From positions 1 to 5,255 of the forward strand of contig QJVU01000684.1 in assembly GCA_003235605.1 (NCBI GenBank): 5,255 nucleotides of DNA, written 5' to 3'. The stretch is from Planctomycetota bacterium (GTDB taxonomy: Bacteria > Planctomycetota > UBA1135 > UBA2386). Positions 1 through 5,255 of this stretch are shown here, in pieces (the first letter of the stretch is position 1; every line of letters begins with the position of its first letter). Below the pieces are notes generated by a model. It was not told the DNA's origin. It did no database searches and worked only from the letters and a program-made list of their open reading frames with translations. The position numbers were made by a program, and so were the translations under genes.

Positions 1-368
1 AGGTGGTACACCACGTAGAAGAACACCAGTGCTCCGCTCAGCACCATGGTGCGGGATGCGGCACTGGCCTGGACGGTGTTGGCGTAGACATAGCCTTGCG
101 GACGCGCCCCACGGTTGGCCGCCGCCAACCGCAGCGACGTCGCGACGTGCAACGAGAACACCAGGAGCAAGCCGATCCGCACGCTCCAGACCAGCAGCGG
201 GTTGTGCTTCAGGAACTCGGCGTAGTCGTTCAGCTTGTCCCGGCCGGTGTAGATCAGCAGGTTGCCGGCCAGATGCCCCAGTACGAACAGCAGCAACAGC
301 AGGCCGGTCACCGCCATGACCACCTTGCTGCCAATCGAGGAACGGTAGAACCGCAGAAGCCAGCCCAT
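1..368 (-). CDS. sdhC: Succinate dehydrogenase/fumarate reductase cytochrome b subunit, b558 family (5' part)
   Basis: This is the membrane anchor that carries haem b and passes electrons between the flavin/iron-sulfur subunits and the quinone pool. The first 122 residues are visible; the rest lies beyond the window edge. The opening (MGWLLRFYRSSIGSKVVMAVTG) and the following hydrophobic helix with LGHLAGNL are typical of the Bacillus-type b558 family. Three hydrophobic segments are seen at about 16-39, 60-80 and 108-122. H32, H74 and H122 fit the positions of the first three haem-ligand histidines; the 42-residue spacing of H32 to H74 equals that of His28 to His70 in B. subtilis SdhC. The ATG at 368 is the only plausible start and no ATG or GTG in this frame improves on it. 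It lacks a Shine-Dalgarno match (the upstream bases are C-rich). The flavoprotein and iron-sulfur genes are expected next but are not visible. The family is confident; succinate dehydrogenase versus fumarate reductase cannot be told from this subunit. Confidence 0.93.
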   Translation of the reverse strand, partial: MGWLLRFYRSSIGSKVVMAVTGLLLLLFVLGHLAGNLLIYTGRDKLNDYAEFLKHNPLLVWSVRIGLLLVFSLHVATSLRLAAANRGARPQGYVYANTVQASAASRTMVLSGALVFFYVVYH

Positions 369-494
369 GCTTGAGGGGGGATCGAGGACGCAGGTCAGAG
401 GATGCCCAGCGCGCCGTGGAAGACAAGCAATTCCCTGTCCGGGGCCAGCCGGCACCTAACTTGCCCTGCCCGGGTCTCGCACCAGGTCCGGTAC
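369..494 (-). other. Intergenic region upstream of sdhC
   Basis: This 126-base gap between the hydrolase stop and the sdhC start is the only sizeable non-coding stretch in the window. It should hold the end of the upstream operon and the sdhC promoter. I found no convincing sigma70 -35/-10 pair and no hairpin followed by a T-run. What it does hold is an imperfect palindrome (listed separately) and a C-rich run just before the sdhC start. An open frame crossing it on the minus strand (691-395) is a shadow of the hydrolase gene in another phase. Confidence 0.6.
422..439. promoter_or_regulatory. Imperfect palindrome upstream of sdhC, possible operator
   Basis: The 18 bases GACAAGCAATTCCCTGTC read almost the same on both strands: 14 of 18 positions are symmetric, with GACA/TGTC arms and a central AATT. 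The centre lies about 62 bases before the sdhC start codon, a usual place for a regulator site. It is locally AT-richer than its surroundings. No regulator is identified, and a dyad of this quality can arise by chance. Confidence 0.2.
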
Positions 495-1361
495 CTAGGT
501 CTTGAAGGAGCCGGCCTTGAGGTAGTGCAGGACCTGCAGCACGGTCTGGTCACTGAAGCTGATCCGTGTGTGTCCCAGCCGCAACCGGCAGCTGTCGACT
601 CCGGGGCCCTGCGGCAACTGCGCCTCCTTGGCCCCCACGGTGCCGTCGTCGTCCCCCGGCACATCGTCGTTCCAACCTTCGGGGTCGCCACTGCTGCCGT
701 AGATGTTGCCGCAGGGCAACCCGGCGGGCAGCGGCGGAAGACTGCGGTAGAACTCGCTGCCCGGGCTCAGCTCGAGCGCGGCCTTGTTGCCGAGCAGGGT
801 CTGGAACAGGAAGCTGTCCTTGCGGGCATCGCTCAGCGCAGCGCCACGGTGGGGCGTGGCGACGAAAACGCAGGAGTCCGGTCGTACGGCGTCCGGGCGT
901 CCCAGGTAGTGTCGGATCACCAGGCCGCCCATGGAGTGGCCGACGTAGTGCACCTTCACCGAGTCGCGGGGAGTCCCCTCCAGGTAGTCGGCGACCTCGC
1001 TGGCCATCGCCGTCGAGAAATCCTCGATGTAGCCCGCGGTGCTCGGGTAGGAGATGTTCACCACCTCGTAGCCATGGTCGCGCAACGCCCTCTCCAGCTT
1101 CCAGAGCGAGGCCGCCGACCGAAACAGGCCGTGCTTCAGGAACACCACCCGCCGCTTGCCGTCCGCGGGTGCGACCAGCTCCGGCCGGTGGGGGAACGTC
1201 CCCATGTTGATGAGGTAGTCCACCGGCGTCGACAGGTTCATGCAGCCCGCGAACACCGGCAGGAAGTACGCCAGCATGGCGGCACCCGCCACCGCCGGCA
1301 GCCGCTTCCAGAGCCTTCCCCTGCTTTCTGTGCCTGTTTCGCTGCAGTGTTCCATCACCAT
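495..1361 (-). CDS. Exported alpha/beta hydrolase, lipase/esterase-like
   Basis: This 288-residue protein has the core motifs of a serine alpha/beta hydrolase. The oxyanion strand is VVFLKHGLF (72-80), the nucleophile elbow is GHSMGG with Ser143, the acid is probably Asp239 in DDDGTVG, and the base is His264 in LGHTRIS. VATPHRG (167-173) after the elbow is typical of the lipase/PGAP1-like group. The substrate is unknown; an ester, lipid or acyl chain is likely. Residues 14-39 form a basic stretch followed by a hydrophobic helix, then Cys40 in VFAGC, so the protein is exported or membrane-anchored and may be a lipoprotein, although Phe at -3 is a poor lipobox fit. Three further cysteines (164, 217, 258) would suit an oxidising periplasm. 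The first ATG overlaps the miaE stop by 7 bases. The second in-frame ATG at 1355 (Met3) forms TGATG with that stop and may be the true start. It is last in the apparent operon. Confidence 0.85.
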   Translation of the reverse strand: MVMEHCSETGTESRGRLWKRLPAVAGAAMLAYFLPVFAGCMNLSTPVDYLINMGTFPHRPELVAPADGKRRVVFLKHGLFRSAASLWKLERALRDHGYEVVNISYPSTAGYIEDFSTAMASEVADYLEGTPRDSVKVHYVGHSMGGLVIRHYLGRPDAVRPDSCVFVATPHRGAALSDARKDSFLFQTLLGNKAALELSPGSEFYRSLPPLPAGLPCGNIYGSSGDPEGWNDDVPGDDDGTVGAKEAQLPQGPGVDSCRLRLGHTRISFSDQTVLQVLHYLKAGSFKT

Positions 1362-1942
1362 CCGTTGTGTAGTCGGGGTTCTGCCGCCGCCTGCTGCAGC
1401 AATGCGGCCTCATGAGAGCATATTTCCCGGAGCCGCTGGTCCACCTCCCGGCGCGGGAAGACCCCGCGGGCCAGCTCCAGGTAGAGGCCATGGTGCCGGG
1501 CTTCGCTGTCCACCAGATGCAGGTAGAAACCCGACAGCTCCGGCTCGAGGCCGCGGAGAGCATTGCCAAGGAGCTTCATCCGCTCACAGCTGCGCGCCTC
1601 GATGACGGCGTTGCACATCATCTTGTCCAGCAGCTTGGCAGGCTCGGTGCCGCGCACGCTCCGCAGCAGGCGCTCTGCGTAGGGGCTGGGGCGGATCGGG
1701 CCGTAGGGGATGCTCCGCCTGTCGAGCTGTTCCAGCGTCAGGTTGAAGTGCAGGAGTTCCTCCCGGGCGAGCTCCAGCAGCGGCGGATGCAGCTCCGGGT
1801 GCTCGGGGTACTGGAAGGTCAGGGCCATCGCGCCGGCAGCGGCCTTTCGCTCCAGGTGGGCCTGCTCCAGCAGGAGCTGGTCCAGGTGCGGCAGCACCCT
1901 GTCCAGCCAGGCGGGTGGCGTCGCCGAGAGCAGCCGGAACAT
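1355..1942 (-). CDS. miaE: tRNA 2-methylthio-N6-isopentenyladenosine-37 hydroxylase MiaE
   Basis: MiaE is a cytoplasmic diiron mono-oxygenase that uses O2 to hydroxylate the isopentenyl group of ms2i6A at position 37 of tRNAs reading codons that start with U, giving ms2io6A. The 195-residue product has the full ferritin-like ligand set: Glu31 in LERKAA, Glu62 and His65 in EELLH, Glu115 in EARSCER, and Glu147 and His150 in EARH. The length matches the short Pseudomonas-type enzymes rather than the longer enteric form. I chose the ATG at 1942 because family similarity begins there (MFRLLSATPPAWL) and a GAGG lies 8 bases upstream. The frame stays open to 2044, but that extension lies inside the upstream gene and looks like shadow sequence. 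Substrate tRNA would need MiaA and MiaB, which are not in this window. A tRNA enzyme among envelope genes is unexpected. Confidence 0.93.
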   Translation of the reverse strand: MFRLLSATPPAWLDRVLPHLDQLLLEQAHLERKAAAGAMALTFQYPEHPELHPPLLELAREELLHFNLTLEQLDRRSIPYGPIRPSPYAERLLRSVRGTEPAKLLDKMMCNAVIEARSCERMKLLGNALRGLEPELSGFYLHLVDSEARHHGLYLELARGVFPRREVDQRLREICSHEAALLQQAAAEPRLHNGW

Positions 1943-1950
1943 CACCAAGG

Positions 1951-1955
1951 CCTCA
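1951..1955 (-). promoter_or_regulatory. Ribosome binding site of miaE overlapping the upstream stop codon
   Basis: On the minus strand TGAGG ends 8 bases before the miaE ATG. Its TGA is the stop codon of the lipoprotein gene, so ribosomes terminating there would be placed on the miaE start. This decides the miaE start at 1942 over the longer open frame and suggests translational coupling. Confidence 0.6.
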
Positions 1956-2408
1956 CTTGCGCGCCAGCACGACCGCCAGCTCCGCCGGCGGCTGCTGCAC
2001 GTACTGCACGTTGCGTTGCACCTGCCGGACATAGACCCAGACATCGCTGGCTTCGGGCTGCAGGGAGACGTCGGCCCGCTTCTCCTCGAGGGCCATGGTT
2101 ACGGCCTCGTCGGGGCCTGGCGCCTCCAGCGTCAAGTAGACTGCCGTTGCCCGATCGACGTGCTTGCTCTCCTCCAGGCGCAGCCCGTAGCCGCCGCTGG
2201 GGACCTGGACCTTCACCAGGAGCTGGTGCAGGCCCGGGCGCTTGTGGAGCTCCGCCTGGACTTCGGGACCCTGGTAGGTGAGCTGCATTTTGTCCTGCAC
2301 TCCGGGGTTCGGCTGCGCCTCTCTGTCGGCACTGCCAGTAGAGCAGCTGCCGGAGACGAGTAGAACCAGAAACAGGAACAGCAATCGGAGGGATCGTGTC
2401 ATGATCAT
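1953..2408 (-). CDS. Putative lipoprotein, function unknown
   Basis: This 151-residue protein starts with a short basic segment (MIMTRSLR), a leucine/phenylalanine-rich helix at 9-18, and SGSC ending at Cys22. That is a signal peptide, probably of the lipoprotein type, although Ser at -3 is not canonical. The mature part has a polar linker (23-40), then about 110 residues rich in predicted beta strands: QLLVKVQVPSGGYGLRLEES, TAVYLTLEAPGPDEAVTMAL and SDVWVYVRQVQRNVQYV. The order of a GGY strand, a beta strand with APGP, and a closing strand resembles the PrcB C-terminal domain. This is a by-eye resemblance only. Start choice: the ATG at 2408 overlaps the previous stop as ATGA and has AGGAAGG 10 bases upstream. 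A second ATG at 2402 is less well placed, and the longer open frame to 2744 is antisense-like shadow within the VWA gene. No function is assigned. Confidence 0.75.
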   Translation of the reverse strand: MIMTRSLRLLFLFLVLLVSGSCSTGSADREAQPNPGVQDKMQLTYQGPEVQAELHKRPGLHQLLVKVQVPSGGYGLRLEESKHVDRATAVYLTLEAPGPDEAVTMALEEKRADVSLQPEASDVWVYVRQVQRNVQYVQQPPAELAVVLARK

Positions 2409-4927
2409 CCAGCTTCGCCCTTCCTGAGGCGCAGGCGTCCGAGGAACTCGACCATCAACAGGACCAACAGCGCCGCGAGGCCGAACAGGGCATGGTCGGG
2501 TGCCTGTCTCCTGACCCGGACCTGGCTGCGCTTGCCGGGGCCAGGATACTCCGACACCTCGCCAACCCTTCCGCCGGTCGTCCTCCCCAGGGCCGCCACC
2601 TCGGCAGGAGCCGGGGCTACCGGGGTGATCTTCCGCTCCTGGAGCAGCTGCGGCGGCGGCTCCGGCAGTGCCGGCGCCAGGTGCTGCACCCACTGCGCCA
2701 GCCATGCGGGAAACGGTTCCGCCTGGCGCCACTCCCGCCCCCAATTCCCCAGGAGGTCTGCGGTCCAGACCCCGACCCTGCCCAGGCCGCGGTTCGCGAA
2801 GGCCAGCACCGGCACCCCCTCCCGGCCGGCCACCAGCAGCACCTGGGCCTCGGGACGGCCGCGCACCGGCAAGATCCCGAACAGGTCCGGGTAGCCCGAG
2901 TCCGGTCTCGGCTCCAAGAGCTGCGAGTCCTGCACCGCTCTCACCTCCAGGCGCCGGGGCTCGGGGGTCCGATCCTCGTCGGGTTCCCGGCGAGGTTCGC
3001 GCTCGGGCTGCTTCTCGGGTTCCCGCTGGGGCTGCTTCTCCGGTGCGCTCTCCGGTTCCTTCCGCGGTTGCCGGTCGGGTTCTCGCTCGGACTCACCCTC
3101 GGGTCCTCGCTCCGGCTTGCCCTCGGGATCCTGTTCGGCTCGTTTCATCGTGCGCCGCACCTCGGTGCTCACCACCACCGGGATCACGTCGGCGCTGCCG
3201 CCCCGAGCCAGGATGCCGCCGCCAGCATCGCTCAAGGCTTTGGCCGGAGCCGAGTCCACCGGGTCCGCCCCCGCCGGCAGACGCTGGGGAACCACCTGGA
3301 CCACGCTCACGGTACAGCCGGCACGACGTGCAGCCTCCGCGGCCTTGAGCGCGCGAAACAGGCCCACGTCCGTGGTGTCCTCGATCTCGCCGTCGGTGAT
3401 GACCACCATGTGCCGCACTGCCCGGCCGCTTCGCTTCAGGAGCTCAGTGGCCTTCCGCAGGGCGTCGGCGGCATAGGTCCCCTCGAACTGCGAGCGTAGC
3501 CCGGTCACGTCTCGCTGGATGCGTTGCCACTCGGCGGCGTCTGTGAGGGGCACCTCCACCTTGCCCCGGCCCTGGTTGCCGAAGGACACAACCCCCACGA
3601 GGTCACCGTGGCGCAGCTGCCGCGCGGCGTCCACGGTCGCGCGCTTGGCGAAGTCCATACGGGTCCTGCCACCGGAGACCTCGGTGCGCATGCTGTACGA
3701 CCGGTCGATCAGGAACACCATGGCAATCGACCGCCGGTCGACTTCCTTCTCCTCCGGCCGCCGCGGAGCTTTCACCGGAGGCACCTTGCCGGTGGGCTTG
3801 TCCTTGCCTGGCGGCTCCTCCCGCTCGGGCTCTGGCTCACGCTTTGGCTCGGGCTTGGGCTCCTCCTCCGGCCTGTTGGGCCCAGGACCGGGCTTGGGCC
3901 CTGCCGGTGGCACGGCATCGGGGAGGCGCCGTACGGGGAGGATCTGGTGGAGGGGCTCGCCCTCCCGCGGCACGGCGCCGCCGCCCTTGGCGCCCACCAC
4001 CAACAGGCCCCCACCGTCGTCCACGAAGCGCAGTAGCCGCGCCTGGCTCTCGGGGTCCACGGGTTCCAGCAACACCACGACGTCGGCGAGGTCTTCGGGC
4101 AGACGATCGTGGGCTGCGGCCCGAAGCCCCTGAACCTCCAGCGCACGCGCCAGCTGCGGCGCCTCGAAGCCCACCACCTGGACCGCCGTAGCGGAGCCCA
4201 CGGGCAGGGTCCCGCGCCCCGTGACGGTGTAGCCCTGAGTGGTGATGGTCACCCGAAGTAGGTGGGGACCGGGCAGCCTGGGCTGGAGCTGGAGCTCGAA
4301 GGGCGAGGCTGGGGTCGCGTGGACCGCTTCCCGTTCCGTGTAGCGCAGGATCGTGGGGTCGCCGGGAGCGGTGAGGCTCACCTCGAACCGCAGGTCTGCC
4401 GGGGCTGGTCCGACGTCGAGGAACAGCCTGCCCGGCCGCCCGGCAGCCCAGGGCCCCGCCAAACGCACCTGCACCTGCTCCGGGTCCAGGGGCGGCCGGG
4501 CCGGGGGCAGGAGCGCCCATGTGTCGGCCCCGGCGGCGGGCGCCTTGGGGGAACCCTGCCAGGGCCCGTTCCACAGGATCACGACGTCGGGCTCCGGGGC
4601 GCTCGCGAGGCGCGCCGCAAACAGCCGCGTCTGCAGATCGCCGCGATCGCCGAAGACGCGGACGCGCCCCTCGGGCCCCACCACCTCCCCCAGGCGTTGG
4701 GGCACTGTCTCGGCGGCCCCGATGGCGCCGGGGAGGGTCAGGGTCGGGACCACGGCCACGTCCGGAGGTAGCTCCTGGGTGTGGGTAGCGGGCAGGTCCA
4801 GGATGCCCACGGCCACCGCCAGGAGGGCCACCAGGGTGGCGCCCCGGGTCTTCAGGTCCGCGAGGCGACGGAAGAGGAGACCCGGGAGGGCAATGAGGAT
4901 CACCAGGGCTGCCAGCGCGATGGCCAT
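2405..4927 (-). CDS. Membrane VWA-domain protein with split amidotransferase-like fold
   Basis: This 840-residue protein has membrane helices at about 2-19 and 29-46 and one at 813-829. Between them are: a region resembling a VWA fold without its metal site (56-121); a beta-rich region (150-245); the first half of a class I amidotransferase-like fold (246-336, with LADVVVLLEPVD and FVDDGGGLLVVG); a charged linker; a VWA domain (400-595); a second linker (597-659); and the second half of the amidotransferase-like fold (676-752, FGILPVRG, GLGRVGVWTAD). The VWA MIDAS is complete: Asp408, Ser410, Ser412 (DRSYS), Thr484 and Asp512 (TDGE), so it should bind a divalent metal and a protein ligand. 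The amidotransferase-like part lacks a nucleophilic Cys after GGGLLVVGAKG, so it is probably not an enzyme. Proteins of this build often occur with MoxR ATPase, DUF58 and BatA genes, which may lie upstream of the window. The ATG at 4927 lacks a clear Shine-Dalgarno site. The role is unknown; it is probably an envelope scaffold. Confidence 0.9.
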   Translation of the reverse strand: MAIALAALVILIALPGLLFRRLADLKTRGATLVALLAVAVGILDLPATHTQELPPDVAVVPTLTLPGAIGAAETVPQRLGEVVGPEGRVRVFGDRGDLQTRLFAARLASAPEPDVVILWNGPWQGSPKAPAAGADTWALLPPARPPLDPEQVQVRLAGPWAAGRPGRLFLDVGPAPADLRFEVSLTAPGDPTILRYTEREAVHATPASPFELQLQPRLPGPHLLRVTITTQGYTVTGRGTLPVGSATAVQVVGFEAPQLARALEVQGLRAAAHDRLPEDLADVVVLLEPVDPESQARLLRFVDDGGGLLVVGAKGGGAVPREGEPLHQILPVRRLPDAVPPAGPKPGPGPNRPEEEPKPEPKREPEPEREEPPGKDKPTGKVPPVKAPRRPEEKEVDRRSIAMVFLIDRSYSMRTEVSGGRTRMDFAKRATVDAARQLRHGDLVGVVSFGNQGRGKVEVPLTDAAEWQRIQRDVTGLRSQFEGTYAADALRKATELLKRSGRAVRHMVVITDGEIEDTTDVGLFRALKAAEAARRAGCTVSVVQVVPQRLPAGADPVDSAPAKALSDAGGGILARGGSADVIPVVVSTEVRRTMKRAEQDPEGKPERGPEGESEREPDRQPRKEPESAPEKQPQREPEKQPEREPRREPDEDRTPEPRRLEVRAVQDSQLLEPRPDSGYPDLFGILPVRGRPEAQVLLVAGREGVPVLAFANRGLGRVGVWTADLLGNWGREWRQAEPFPAWLAQWVQHLAPALPEPPPQLLQERKITPVAPAPAEVAALGRTTGGRVGEVSEYPGPGKRSQVRVRRQAPDHALFGLAALLVLLMVEFLGRLRLRKGEAG
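2419..2425 (-). promoter_or_regulatory. Ribosome binding site of the putative lipoprotein gene
   Basis: AGGAAGG on the minus strand lies inside the last codons of the VWA gene, 10 bases before the ATG at 2408. It favours that start over the ATG at 2402, for which the spacing would be 16 bases. Confidence 0.5.
2981..3127 (-). repeat. Degenerate 12-base / four-residue proline repeat in the VWA protein
   Basis: The codons for residues 601-649 place a proline at every fourth position: 601, 605, 609, 617, 621, 625, 629, 633, 637, 641, 645 and 649. The single break is Ser613. The three residues between prolines are almost all E, R, K, Q, D or G. In the DNA this is a degenerate 12-base tandem repeat. 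It forms the linker between the VWA domain and the second half of the amidotransferase-like fold, and is expected to be an extended, disordered, mixed-charge spacer. Confidence 0.85.
2993..3040 (-). repeat. Tandem 24-base direct repeat within the VWA linker
   Basis: Two adjacent 24-base units (2993-3016 and 3017-3040) match at 21 of 24 positions and encode EKQPQREP followed by EKQPEREP. The similarity includes third codon positions, so it points to recent duplication at the DNA level and not only to selection on the protein. It lies inside the longer 12-base repeat tract. Confidence 0.8.
3740..3907 (-). other. First proline/charge-rich linker of the VWA protein
   Basis: These are the codons for residues 341-396, joining the first half of the amidotransferase-like fold to the VWA domain. 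The first part is Pro/Gly-rich (PAGPKPGPGP). The middle is Glu/Lys/Arg with prolines at 353, 357, 361 and 365, the same four-residue spacing as in the second linker but less regular. The end is Lys/Pro-rich. It is expected to be disordered. Confidence 0.7.
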
Positions 4928-4940
4928 GCAGGGGTGCAGG

Positions 4941-5255
4941 TCAGGGGAGGAACACAGGCATCAACCAGTCCACCCGGTCCCCGAGAAACATGCCCTTGCC
5001 GAAGTCCACCTCCAGGGTGAGCAGGGCCCCGGGCTCTACTGCCAGGACCCCGAGGCTGCGTGGCGCTTGTCCCCGCCGCAGGCCCAGGGCGGTGAACAGC
5101 ACCTTGTCCCCCATCCGCACGCGCACATCGGCGTTGCCCCGCACGCTCGTGGCCAGGACCTCGTCATCGATTCCCACAAGACCATGGAAACGCTTGCAGC
5201 CGGGCGGCACCCTGAACGTCAGCTTGCTGCGGCTGTGCACTCCCAGACCCTTGGC
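4941..5255 (-). CDS. NPCBM/NEW2 domain-containing protein (C-terminal part)
   Basis: The frame is open to the window edge and 104 residues are visible before the TGA at 4941. AKGLGVHSRSKLTF at the visible start, then KRFHGLVGIDDEV, a GNADVRVRMGD strand, and a closing LEVDFGKG...GDRVDWLMP match the core of the NPCBM/NEW2 domain. That domain is a galactose-binding-like beta sandwich, often attached to glycoside hydrolases and common in secreted planctomycete proteins. The gene begins outside the window; the GTG at 5240 falls within the conserved GVHS motif and is therefore not the start. What precedes the domain (an enzyme or another binding module) cannot be known here. The stop lies 13 bases before the VWA gene, so the two are probably cotranscribed. 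The domain is confident; the ligand, probably a carbohydrate, is inferred. Confidence 0.88.
   Translation of the reverse strand, partial: AKGLGVHSRSKLTFRVPPGCKRFHGLVGIDDEVLATSVRGNADVRVRMGDKVLFTALGLRRGQAPRSLGVLAVEPGALLTLEVDFGKGMFLGDRVDWLMPVFLP

Noticed and set aside
427..441. Sigma54-like -24/-12 pattern (GG-N10-GC with TTGC) upstream of sdhC
   Set aside because: Only the GG, one internal G and TTGC match the consensus, and sdh promoters are not typically sigma54-dependent. It also coincides with the palindrome, so it is probably chance.
441..477. Possible terminator hairpin after the hydrolase gene
   Set aside because: Only a short stem with a bulge and a loop of about 22 bases can be drawn (CCGGGC with GCCCCGG on the minus strand), and no T-run follows.
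402..1415. Long open frame on the + strand opposite the hydrolase gene
   Set aside because: It is antisense to a gene with a full catalytic motif set, is rich in H, R, Q, V and A as expected of GC-rich shadow frames, and shows no domain motif.
550..1569. A 339-residue minus-strand frame overlapping the hydrolase and miaE
   Set aside because: It is in a different phase from both genes and is full of R, G, A and P with no motif, so it is a shadow frame.
1943..2044. Upstream extension of miaE by 34 residues
   Set aside because: The extra residues are Ser/Arg/Cys-rich, overlap the lipoprotein gene and precede the conserved start of the family. A good ribosome binding site serves the ATG at 1942.
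1412..2281. Long open frame on the + strand opposite miaE and the lipoprotein gene
   Set aside because: It crosses two well-supported genes on the other strand and has a low-complexity P/R/A/G-rich tail with no recognisable family.
2409..2744. Upstream extension of the lipoprotein gene by 112 residues
   Set aside because: The extension is Gly/Ala/Pro/Arg shadow sequence inside the VWA gene and would bury the signal peptide. The ATGA junction and the AGGAAGG site support the start at 2408.
2492..4133. Several open frames on the + strand opposite the VWA gene, some with Leu/Gly repeats
   Set aside because: The Leu/Gly repeats are the complement of the Pro/Glu/Arg linker codons. The VWA frame alone carries conserved motifs.

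Overview
The window is GC-rich DNA from a bacterium. Every gene I can support lies on the minus strand, so transcription runs from high to low coordinates. The gene types fit a planctomycete-like or other high-GC Gram-negative lineage such as Myxococcota: an NPCBM/NEW2 domain, a large membrane VWA protein of the BatA/MoxR-associated kind, a b558-family SdhC, and weak or absent Shine-Dalgarno sites at several starts. This placement is an inference; no rRNA or other marker gene is present.

In transcription order, the layout is as follows. (1) The C-terminal part of an NPCBM/NEW2-domain protein (5255-4941), cut by the window edge. (2) After 13 bases, an 840-residue membrane protein with a complete VWA MIDAS site, a non-catalytic amidotransferase-like fold interrupted by that VWA, and two proline/charge-rich linkers flanking it (4927-2405). 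(3) Overlapping it by ATGA, a 151-residue putative lipoprotein (2408-1953). (4) After 10 bases, with its ribosome binding site sitting on the previous stop codon, MiaE, the diiron tRNA hydroxylase (1942-1355). (5) Overlapping it by 7 bases (or TGATG), an exported alpha/beta hydrolase of the lipase type (1361-495). (6) After a 126-base gap, the start of sdhC, a succinate dehydrogenase/fumarate reductase cytochrome b (368-1), which runs off the window and probably opens an sdhCAB operon.

Genes 1-5 are packed so tightly that they are probably one operon with translational coupling. Four of the five are predicted to be envelope or exported proteins; the odd member is the cytoplasmic tRNA enzyme MiaE. 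sdhC is probably a separate unit, since the only sizeable non-coding stretch precedes it. The most unusual features are the near-perfect four-residue proline period in the second VWA linker, a probable dead VWA-like domain at the N-terminus of the same protein, and miaE lying next to sdh, which echoes the known succinate-growth phenotype of Salmonella miaE mutants. I saw no mobile element, CRISPR array, tRNA or rRNA. I cannot show that the cluster is a new system, but the combination deserves a conservation check.
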